64,000 bases of DNA from Planctomycetota bacterium (lineage in GTDB: Bacteria; Planctomycetota; UBA1135; JADKAF01), in contig JADKAF010000001.1 in assembly GCA_016719295.1 (NCBI GenBank), forward strand, positions 124,001 to 188,000. Direction: 5' to 3'. This document shows, piece after piece, positions 54,223-64,000 of the stretch (position 1 is the first letter of the stretch; each line of letters starts with the position of its first letter). The notes beneath the pieces are model-generated. The model did not search any database. It had not been told where the DNA came from and saw only the letters and a list, made by a program, of their open reading frames with translations. Made by a program: the position numbers and the translations under genes.

Positions 54223-55127
54223 CGCAGCAAGCCGAGATCGCGCGCGATCGAGCGCAGCGGCTCGAAGTCGGAGTTCTGCGCCGCGACGAGGCGTCGCCGC
54301 GGGAACGCCGCGAGCAGCGCGGGCTCGTCCATCTCGAGCAGCGCCGCGGTGAGCTTCGCGGTGAAGCCCGCGCCGAAGCGCGTCTCGAGCTCCGGGTGCG
54401 CGGTGAAGTTGTAGTCGGGGAAGGGCGGCGTCACCCAGATCGCGCGCACGAGCTCCGGGTCGATCTTCCCCGCGCTCACGCTCGCCTCGTAGACCGCGCT
54501 GCTCACGGCGCCGCACTTGAGGTTGCCGGCGGCGACGAGGGCGAGCGTCTTGTCGTGGCTGCCGCTGAAGACGAGCGCGTGCTGGAAGAAGCGCTGCGCA
54601 TCGAGCCCCGTCTCGCGGCGCAGGTAGTGCTCGGGCATCAAGCGCCCCGAGGTCGAGCTCTCCGCGCCGAAGGCGAAGGGGAAGTCGGCGATCTCTCGCG
54701 GGAACTCCGCGCTCTTCGCGAGGCCGGTATCGCGATGCGCCACGAAGGTCGTGGTGAAGGCGCGATCTTCTTCTCCTTGCGCGATCGCGCGCGCGCCAGG
54801 CACCGCGTCCACGGCTTGCAGGTGGGTGAGCCCGCCGAACCAGGCGAGCAGCACGTCGCCGTGGCGGAACATCTCGACGCTCGCCGCATAGTCGGCCGCA
54901 GGCTGATAGCTCACCGGAACTCCGAGGCGGCGCTCGAGGTAGGCGGCCACGCGGTCGAACTTCTCGCGCAGCTCGGTCGAGCTCTGGTCGGGGATCGCGG
55001 AGAACCGGAGGGTCGCGGGGCGCGCGTTGCCGTGCGCGCTCCGCTCCGCGTCGCAGGCGACGCCGAGAAGGAGGGCGACGAGGAGGCTCGCGGCGGTGGC
55101 CAGGGCGCGAAGGCGGGGAGGTCGCAA
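54219..55127 (-). CDS. PhnD-like periplasmic binding lipoprotein (phosphonate/selenate-type)
   Basis: A 302-residue binding protein with lipobox LGVAC and Cys25 as the lipidated residue. The PhnD-like fold opens with LRFSAIPDQSSTELREKFDR and YLERRLGVPVSYQPAADYAA, then LLAWFGGLTHLQAVDAVPGA, FPFAFGAESSTSGRLMPEHY and FSGSHDKTLALVAAGNLKCG. The SAIPD opening, WFGGLTHLQA and the STSGRLMP loop are close to what I know of binding proteins annotated as putative selenate transporters within the PhnD family, so the substrate may be selenate or a related oxyanion rather than a phosphonate. It is the first gene of a five-gene operon on the minus strand. Confidence 0.88.
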   Translation of the reverse strand: MRPPRLRALATAASLLVALLLGVACDAERSAHGNARPATLRFSAIPDQSSTELREKFDRVAAYLERRLGVPVSYQPAADYAASVEMFRHGDVLLAWFGGLTHLQAVDAVPGARAIAQGEEDRAFTTTFVAHRDTGLAKSAEFPREIADFPFAFGAESSTSGRLMPEHYLRRETGLDAQRFFQHALVFSGSHDKTLALVAAGNLKCGAVSSAVYEASVSAGKIDPELVRAIWVTPPFPDYNFTAHPELETRFGAGFTAKLTAALLEMDEPALLAAFPRRRLVAAQNSDFEPLRSIARDLGLLR

Positions 55128-55240
55128 GGGCGGGTCTCGGATCGGACAGGCCGATGGGAGCGAGCGGGGATGCGGATCTTGCCCCGCAGCACGGCACGAG
55201 GGAACGACCGGCGCGGCCGGGGCTCATTTTTCCCGCTGGC

Positions 55241-55268
55241 TTGACCCTCGCGGAAGACGTCATATCCT
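55241..55268 (+). promoter_or_regulatory. Candidate sigma-70 promoter for ArsR-methyltransferase/metH
   Basis: TTGACC at 55241-55246 and TATCCT at 55263-55268 are separated by 16 bases, in good agreement with housekeeping consensus for such a GC-rich genome. The promoter points at the regulator-metH operon. The next element downstream is the inverted repeat at 55270-55289, which would cover the transcription start. Confidence 0.5.
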
Positions 55269-55269
55269 T

Positions 55270-55289
55270 CCATCCGCATAGGCGGATGG
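55270..55289. promoter_or_regulatory. Inverted-repeat operator candidate for the ArsR-type regulator
   Basis: CCATCCGC and GCGGATGG are perfect complementary 8-base arms around a 4-base centre (ATAG). It starts two bases after the -10 box and ends 27 bases before the regulator ATG, a classical repressor position. It lies in the divergent spacer with the oxyanion transporter operon, so it might affect both directions. Confidence 0.55.
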
Positions 55290-55316
55290 GTCCGCCTCTC
55301 GCTCCGTCCGCTCGCG

Positions 55317-56269
55317 ATGCCCGACCTCGACGCCTACTCCGATCTCTGCCGCACCTTCGGCGAGCCAGCGCGCCTGCGCATCTTGGCGCTGCTGGCCGAG
55401 CAGGCGTTCACGGTGGCGGAGCTCACGGCGATCACAGGGCTCACGCAGTCGCGCGTCTCGACGCACTTGGCCCGCCTGCGCGAGGCCGGGCTCGCCGTCG
55501 ACCGCCGCGACGGCGCCTCCAGCTACTGGGTGCTGAACGACGCGGCGATGCCCGAGAGCGCGCGCCGCGCCTGGGAGCTCGCGCGCACCTCGATCGACGA
55601 CGCCGTGCTGGAGGAGGACCGCCTCCGCGTGGCGCAGGTCCTGCGCGCGCGCGCCGGAGGCGCCTCCTGGGCCGACAGCGTCGCGGGGCAGATGGACCGG
55701 CACTACTCGCCGGGACGCACCTGGGAGGCGCTCGCGAGAGCGACGCTCGGCTTCGCGCGCTTGGGCGACGTGCTCGACGTCGCGTCCGGGGACGGTCTGC
55801 TCGCCGAGGTGCTCGCCGCGCGCGCGCGCAGCATCACCTGCGTCGACCTCTCGCCGCGCGTCGTGCACGCGGGGGCGCGGCGACTGCATCAGCGCGGCAA
55901 GGTGCGCTTCGTGCAGGGCGACATGCATCGCCTGCCGCTCGCCGACGAGAGCTTCGACCAAGTCGCGCTCCTGAACGCGCTGGTCTTCACCGCTCGACCC
56001 GAGCTCGTGCTCGATGAGGTCTGCCGCTTGCTGCGACCGGGCGGGACGCTCGTCGTCGCGACGCTGCGTCAGCACGAGCACCACGCTCCGGTCGAGCGCT
56101 ACGGCCATCTCTCGCACGGCACGACGCCGCCGAAGCTCCGCTCTGCGCTCGAGCGCCGCGGGCTCGCCGTCGAGCACTGCGCCATCACCTCGCGCGAAGC
56201 GCGACCGCCGCACTTCGAATCGATCACCGCCCACGCGACCAAGCTCGAAGCCCCCCTGGAGGGCCGTCG

Positions 56270-56273
<4 letters not shown>
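55317..56273 (+). CDS. ArsR-family HTH regulator fused to SAM-dependent methyltransferase domain
   Basis: A 318-residue two-domain protein. Residues ~1-80 are an ArsR winged HTH (FGEPARLRILALLAEQAFTVAELTAITGL, SQSR/QSRVSTHLARLREAGLA). From ~140 it is a class I methyltransferase with motif I VLDVASGDGLLAEVLA, acidic loop CVDLSP and VRFVQGDMHRLPLADESFDQ. It overlaps metH by ATGA. The fusion and context resemble SahR-like regulators of the methionine/SAM cycle known from Proteobacteria, in which SAH or SAM is sensed. Here the methyltransferase fold would act as the sensor and the repeat at 55270-55289 as operator; both are inference. It might also be an active methyltransferase. Confidence 0.88.
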
Positions 56274-59972
<3,699 letters not shown>

Positions 59973-59983
<11 letters not shown>

Positions 59984-60005
59984 GGGTCAGACCCCTATTT
60001 GATCG
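59973..60005. repeat. REP-like palindrome E overlapping the metH stop
   Basis: Perfect 16-base arms (CGATCAAATAGGGGTC) around a central A, with core GGGGTCAGACCCC as at 17301-17372 and 45940-46022. The metH TAG at 59981-59983 lies in the left arm, so the element supplies the last two codons and the stop. It also truncates the WYL remnant on the other strand. Confidence 0.92.
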
Positions 60006-60369
60006 GTCGTGGCGTAGATCGAAGCCGCGCGGCACGGGCGCACGTTCGTTCTCGATGCTCAGGCGCTCGATCGAGCCAACGCGATGAGTGCGCGGCTCGC
60101 CATCCACCGCGGCGTCGAGGTACCAGAGGCCCGCTTTCCTCACGAGGCCCAGCGGCGCCACGCGGCGCTTCCTTCGCCGTCGCGTCGGGCGGCGAGGCCA
60201 AGAGCTTCCGCCGCATCGTCTCGACCGCCGCGTCGAGCCCGAGCTGCTCCGCCGCGAACGGAGCGTGGGCGAGGAAGAGGCTCTCCGCCTCGGGGCGATC
60301 GAGGCCGGTGAGCTTCGTGCGATAGCCCCCGTGCAAGCGGAAGCCGCTATTCCGCCCGCGCTCGGCGTA
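60006..60369 (-). pseudogene. Remnant of a YafY-type WYL-domain transcriptional regulator
   Basis: The minus strand shows family pieces in two frames. First comes YAERGRNSGFRLHGGYRTKL and then TGLDRPEAESLFL with LGLDAAVETMRRKLLA (about 60369-60172), the segment directly after the HTH in YafY-like proteins. Then, in another frame from about 60170, RRVAPLGLVRKAGLWYLD and GEPRTHRVGSIERLSI, the core of the WYL domain. The N-terminal HTH is missing, roughly 70 residues between the two pieces are gone, the frame shifts, and the C-terminus runs into palindrome E. This is a decayed gene, not an error of one base. Confidence 0.75.
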
Positions 60370-60607
60370 GGAGGAGGAGGGCGAGGAGGCGGTTGGATTG
60401 CATGAAGAGCGTCTTACATGCTGGGCGATGCTGGGCAGTTGGAGCATGGCTCCGCCCGGTGGCAGAGCCCGACTCGGTGAAAGGTCGAGGCACCTTGTCC
60501 TCTCGACGGGCCCCGCCTAGCGTGGAATGGGACCGGCTCCTCGTTCCTCGTCGAGGTTCCGGATCTCTTGCCTTCTCTGCCCTCCCCCCCCGACCCTCCC
60601 GCCCGAG

Positions 60608-61600
60608 GTGCTTTCGTGTACCGACTGCCCCTGGCTCCGCTCTCCCCTCGCCGCCGCCATCGCTCTCTCCGGCGCGGTCTCCGCCCAGGTCACTGCGAGC
60701 TACTCGCTCGGCGATCCCGGCTGCAACGGCAGCCCGCTCTCGGCCTGTGTCACGCTGAACGACGCGAACCCCGTGTTGCAGGTGACCTCGCTGCCGAACG
60801 AGTACGCCTACCCGGTCGTGAACACGACCTCGATCGCGATCCAGATCGTGTGCTTCCAGGTGTGGACGCGCTCGAACAGCGGCTCGACGACGGAGGTCGG
60901 GAACACCGCCATCTACCGCGATAACTCGGGCCCCAGCGCGATCACGCTGACCGCGCCTGCCGCGACCAGCGTCGCGCAGGGGACGATCACCGTCGGCCCC
61001 ACGCCGAACTAATACGCGACGACGATCGTGCCGCCGGTCGTGCTGCTGCCTGGCGAGGTGTGCTGGCTCGGGGTCGATGCCTACAGCCGCATCGCGCCGC
61101 CGATGCACGATACGACCGGCGTCAACGGGCCGGCGGCGAACTACTGGCGTCGCACCGGGACCGCTTGGGCCGCGTCGGGCTCGGTCTTCCGGCCGATCTA
61201 TCGCGTGATCTGCGCGAGCGACTTCCCGACCACGCCTTACCTCAGCGCGAGCAATCCGCCGCGCCTGGGCCAGCCCATCACGCTGACGCTCGGAGGAGGA
61301 CAGCCGCTTTCGCTGGGCTTCTTCATCTTCTCCACCGACAACACGAACTGGTACGGGCTGCCGACGCCGGTAGACCTCGCCGCCTTCGGCGCGCCGAACT
61401 GCTTCGTGAACTGCGCCTGGCAGGAAGTCTTCACACTCGGACTCGACGCGCAGGGCAGGGCCTCTCTCTCGGGAACGATCCCGAACTTCGCCGCCTTCAA
61501 CGGGGTCCGCTTCTACAACCAGGGCCTCGTGCTCGCGCCGGGGACCAACTTGTTGAACTTGATCGTCTCGAATCTCGGGACGGCGCTGATGGGCAGCTGA
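60608..61600 (+). pseudogene. Secreted beta-sandwich protein interrupted by an in-frame TAA
   Basis: One open frame of about 330 codons is split by a single TAA at 61010-61012, between GTITVGPTPN and YATTIVPPVVLLPGEV. Both sides share frame and composition and read as one secreted protein: signal core RSPLAAAIALSGAVSAQ, a front domain, a middle segment (LPGEVCWLGVDAYS, GVNGPAANYW) resembling the protein at 1-655, and a C-terminal module (FTLGLDAQGRASLSGTIPNF). The start is uncertain: GTG 60608 fits the signal peptide, ATG 60527 in the same frame is possible. The stop may be a real nonsense mutation or an error; TAA for TAC would repair it. Confidence 0.72.
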
Positions 61601-61658
61601 TCCGCGTCGCGAGCGAGGGCTTGGCGCACCACGTTGTGGTCGCGCCAAGCCAGGTCAC

Positions 61659-62402
61659 TCAGCTCGCCTTGCGCCGGAAGCGCAGGAAGTAGTTCTCCTG
61701 CAACCCGAGCCCCGTCACCTCCTCGACGAGCTCGAAGCCGGCGGCCTCGATCTCGGCGCGGAAGACCTCTTGGCCGGCGCGCACGTGGCCGAGAAGCCAC
61801 TCGCGAGAGACGCCGGGGATGCGGTGGAAGTCGACGACGCAGAGGGTGCCGCCGGGCCGCAGGGCCCGCGCGATCGTGGCCATCGTGCGCGCCGGGTACT
61901 CGAAGTGATGGTAGGTGTCGCAGATGAACGCGAGGTCGACCGAGGCGGGAGCGAGCTTGCAGTCGTCGTCGCTGCAGAGCACGGTCTCCACCTGCGCTAG
62001 GCCCTCGTTCTTCGCGCGCTCGCGGAGGTGGTCCACGAACTTCGGCGAGATATCGACGGCGTAGAGCTTCCCCTGCGGGCCGACGGCGTTCGAGAAGCTC
62101 GCCAGGAAGAGGCCGGTGCCGGCGCCGATGTCGGCCACGTGCTGGCCGGGCTGGATGCCGACGGCGGCCTGGATCGCCTGATGGTTCTTCGCGATCTCGC
62201 GGCTCTCGCCCTCGAAGCGGTCGATGAACTGCTGGACCTTCAGGTCCTCGGCGAGGAAGTCCTGGTTGATGCCGGGCTTCACGCTCACGCCGCGCTCGGG
62301 GAGGGCGGTCGCGGGCTGCGGCTGCGCCCGGTCGTCGGTGGAGCGGCAGGCGGATAGCGCGAGGAGGACGAGGAGGAGGTGGTGAACGCGGAGCGCTTTC
62401 AT
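61659..62402 (-). CDS. Predicted lipoprotein with class I SAM methyltransferase domain
   Basis: A 247-residue protein. From the ATG at 62402 it starts with a lipoprotein signal (LLLVLLALSAC, lipidated Cys19); an ATG five codons upstream is less likely. The rest is a class I methyltransferase: motif I VADIGAGTGLFLASFSNAVG at about 88, acidic loop AVDISPKFVDHLRERA, DLAFICDTYHHFEYP and LRPGGTLCVVDFHRIPG, and a final strand QENYFLRFRRK. A methyltransferase outside the cytoplasm would lack SAM, so either the lipobox is misleading, the protein binds something else, or the fold has another role. It stands alone, with 58 bases to the secreted gene before it. Confidence 0.82.
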   Translation of the reverse strand: MKALRVHHLLLVLLALSACRSTDDRAQPQPATALPERGVSVKPGINQDFLAEDLKVQQFIDRFEGESREIAKNHQAIQAAVGIQPGQHVADIGAGTGLFLASFSNAVGPQGKLYAVDISPKFVDHLRERAKNEGLAQVETVLCSDDDCKLAPASVDLAFICDTYHHFEYPARTMATIARALRPGGTLCVVDFHRIPGVSREWLLGHVRAGQEVFRAEIEAAGFELVEEVTGLGLQENYFLRFRRKAS

Positions 62403-62515
62403 CGCGGAGTGGGGCAAGGGAGACTTGTCGCGAGCGAGTGGGCGGAGGATAACACCGCGCGCGCAGCCGGTCCTTCGCCGGGCGGCGCACTCGCCCTGGT
62501 CGTTCGAGGAACGCG

Positions 62516-63307
62516 ATGCCCGTCCGCAGCGGTGGACCGGACTTCATCGGAGTCGGCGCGCAGAAATGCGGCACGAGCTGGATCGGCTACGTGCTCTCGC
62601 AGCACCCGCAGGTGATGCTGCGGCGGAAGGAGGTGAACTTCTTCGTTCGCCACTTCCACAAGGGCTACCGCTGGTATCACCGCTGGTTCGAGGACCGCGG
62701 TTTGAAGAAGGCCGGCGAGATCACGCCGAACTACCTCTACTCACCGCGGCCCGACGCGGCGCGGAAGCAGTTCTATCCCAACTGGTCGCCGCGCGAGCTC
62801 CTGCTCTTCTGGCGCAAGAAGCCCTCCGCGCTGGCAGAGATCCGCGAGAGCTACCCGCAGGTCCGGCTCTTCGCGATCTTCCGCAACCCCATCGACCGCG
62901 CATGGTCGCACTACTGGTTCTGGCGGAACCGCAAGGAGCGGATCGGGAAGGCACGGCAGGTGCGGAGCTTCCGGCGCATGTTCGAGGACGACGGGCGCTG
63001 GATCCGCACGCAGGGCTTCTACGGGCAGATCCTGCGGCCGTGGCTCGAGGCGTTCCCCGGGATGGGGGTGTATCTCCACGACGACCTGAAGCGCACGCCG
63101 CTCGAGCTCGCGAAGCAGGTGTATCGCCTGGTCGGCGTCGACGAGAGCTTCGTGCCCGAGTTCGAGAAGCGCGTGAACGAAGGGCGCTACGAGGCGATGC
63201 CGGCGGAGGAGAAGGCCTGGGTCGCGGCGCAGTACCGCGAGGACAACCTGCGCTTCTCCGAGCTCATCGGGCGCGACTGCACGCACTGGCTCGCCCCACA
63301 CCTCTGA
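62516..63307 (+). CDS. Sulfotransferase domain protein
   Basis: A 263-residue PAPS-dependent sulfotransferase. The 5' phosphosulfate loop is FIGVGAQKCGTSWIGYVLSQ at residues ~10-29. The 3' phosphate-binding region is FAIFRNPIDRAWSHYWFWR at about 120-138, with the Arg and Ser that contact PAPS. AGEITPNYLYS and the late MPAEEKAWVAAQYREDNLRF are typical of heparan or lipid sulfotransferase-like bacterial proteins. It transfers sulfate to a hydroxyl or amine of a sugar, lipid or small molecule; the acceptor is unknown. It is divergent from the lipoprotein methyltransferase and ends inside a large palindrome. Confidence 0.93.
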   Translation: MPVRSGGPDFIGVGAQKCGTSWIGYVLSQHPQVMLRRKEVNFFVRHFHKGYRWYHRWFEDRGLKKAGEITPNYLYSPRPDAARKQFYPNWSPRELLLFWRKKPSALAEIRESYPQVRLFAIFRNPIDRAWSHYWFWRNRKERIGKARQVRSFRRMFEDDGRWIRTQGFYGQILRPWLEAFPGMGVYLHDDLKRTPLELAKQVYRLVGVDESFVPEFEKRVNEGRYEAMPAEEKAWVAAQYREDNLRFSELIGRDCTHWLAPHL

Positions 63308-63386
63308 AACCGAACGTACGGTGCCAGAGCAAATTCCTCCGGTTAGTAACCGGAGGAATTTGCTCTGGCACCGTACGTTCGGTTTC
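63306..63386. terminator. Perfect 40-base-arm palindrome between convergent genes
   Basis: Two perfectly complementary 40-base arms around one central G, running from the last two bases of the sulfotransferase stop codon to 19 bases before the response regulator stop. The left arm opens GAAACCGAACGTACGGTGCC. It would form an extremely stable hairpin in RNA from either strand. It contains GGTGCCAG like other intergenic elements here. Confidence 0.85.
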
Positions 63387-63404
63387 TGCGCGAGGAGCGG
63401 AGAG

Positions 63405-63965
63405 CTAGTCGGGGGCGATCTTCTTCAGCTTGCGCTGGAGGGAGCGGCGGTGGATGCCGAGGCGGCGAGAGGCCTCGGAGATGTTGCCGCTGCAGTCGGC
63501 GAGCACGCGGTGGATGTGCTCCCACTCGGCGCGCGCGAGCGTCGGGGCGGGGATGCCTTCTCCATCGGGGAGGGCGACGCGGCCGTCCTCGTCGAGCAGG
63601 GCGGCGACGACCTCGTCGGCGTCGGCGGGCTTGCTGAGCACGTTGTGCGCGCCGAGGCGGATCGCGTCGACGGCGGTGGCGATGCTGCCGTAGCCGGTGA
63701 GCAGGATCACGCGGGAGTCCGGCGCGAGCGCCTTCAGGTCGCGGATGAGATCGAGGCCGTTCGGCCCCGGCATGCGCAGGTCGACGAGAGCGAAGTGCGG
63801 CGCCTTCTCGCGCGACGCGGCCATCGCGTCTTTGTAGTTGGCGGCGGTGCGCACGTCGAAGCCGCGCTCGCGGAGCGCGCGCGCGAGGCGCTCGCGCAGC
63901 GTCGCGTCGTCGTCGGCGATCAGCACGTCGAGGCCGCGCGTCGAAGGGGAGCTCGGTTCGTTCAT
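63405..63965 (-). CDS. ActR/RegA-type response regulator
   Basis: A 186-residue regulator with a receiver domain at ~12-125 and a Fis-type HTH at the end. The acidic pocket is Asp18-Asp19-Asp20, the phosphoacceptor Asp62 (ALVDLRMPGPNG), the Thr in LLTGYGS and the Lys in LSKPAD. There is no AAA+ domain, which separates it from NtrC. The HTH (IHRVLADCSGNISEASRRLG, IHRRSLQRKLKK) matches the ActR/RegA/PrrA type that controls redox and energy genes. It overlaps the end of the kinase gene upstream by ATGA, so it is the second gene of a two-component operon. Confidence 0.93.
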   Translation of the reverse strand: MNEPSSPSTRGLDVLIADDDATLRERLARALRERGFDVRTAANYKDAMAASREKAPHFALVDLRMPGPNGLDLIRDLKALAPDSRVILLTGYGSIATAVDAIRLGAHNVLSKPADADEVVAALLDEDGRVALPDGEGIPAPTLARAEWEHIHRVLADCSGNISEASRRLGIHRRSLQRKLKKIAPD

Positions 63966-64000
63966 GGGCTGGATCCGTCCTTGGCGAGCGGCAGCTCGAC
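63962..64000 (-). CDS. C-terminal end of a sensor histidine kinase, cut by window edge
   Basis: Only twelve residues are present: VELPLAKDGSSP, then TGA at 63962-63964, overlapping the response regulator ATG. VELPL is the usual last strand of a histidine kinase ATPase domain, and the next gene is a response regulator, so a partner kinase is the natural reading. The call depends on context and the short end only. Confidence 0.55.
   Translation of the reverse strand, partial: VELPLAKDGSSP

Overview
This is a very GC-rich bacterial window with no rRNA, tRNA, CRISPR array or transposase that I can see. The best phylogenetic marker is the pair at 39599-44317: a PSCyt1/DUF1549/DUF1553 cytochrome-like protein next to a Tat-exported DUF1501 protein, which is a hallmark of Planctomycetota. 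Many secreted beta-sandwich proteins, a Gldg-type ABC transporter and a Tat-exported TIM-barrel protein fit the same phylum. The exact lineage cannot be settled from the sequence alone.

Layout. 1-6457: a truncated secreted protein, a Tat-exported TIM-barrel isomerase, and a plus-strand run of NAD-epimerase, UxaA-type dehydratase, FAH-type hydrolase and a lipoprotein, which looks like sugar-acid catabolism. 6557-8145: two ParDE-like toxin-antitoxin operons whose promoters and antitoxin N-termini are a near-identical direct repeat; one toxin is frameshifted. 8212-10591: an OafA-type acyltransferase and an acidic unknown. 10768-17297: a translationally coupled M48-like metallopeptidase and a 1733-residue DUF4011/SF1 helicase with a nuclease-like tail, the best candidate for an undescribed system. 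17402-19038: ECF sigma factor and FecR-like partner. 19078-20912: DUF429 and TIGR01777 proteins. 21065-26218: a three-gene Gldg-type ABC system whose last protein carries a GspG-like segment. 26247-37702: transketolase, an esterase, an RND/MMPL exporter, formiminotransferase-cyclodeaminase, a histidine-kinase-like protein without its histidine, a carboxylesterase and MiaE. 37781-44317: the planctomycete DUF1501/DUF1553 operon with an IMPACT protein and a secreted protein. 44456-45934: NUDIX hydrolase and PanB. 46024-50565: a secreted trypsin-like protease and a secreted amidase. 50744-55127: a PhnCDE-type oxyanion ABC transporter with a co-translated LysR regulator. 55317-59983: an ArsR-methyltransferase regulator coupled to metH, preceded by a promoter and an inverted-repeat operator. 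60006-64000: a WYL regulator remnant, a stop-interrupted secreted protein, a lipoprotein methyltransferase, a sulfotransferase and a RegA-type response regulator with the end of its kinase.

Two themes run through the window. First, thirteen adjacent gene pairs overlap by exactly four bases (ATGA or GTGA), so translational coupling is the normal operon design here. Second, large intergenic palindromes sit directly after stop codons; three share the core GGGGTCAGACCCC and others share GGTGCC blocks, and they resemble REP-type elements that may also act as terminators. Four conserved genes carry small frameshifts in homopolymers or CG runs and one has an in-frame stop, so assembly indels must be considered before calling these genes dead. 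No gene-free stretch exceeds 300 bases; the longest, 9583-9835, 7143-7418 (half of it the direct repeat) and 60371-60607, show nothing further that I can support.
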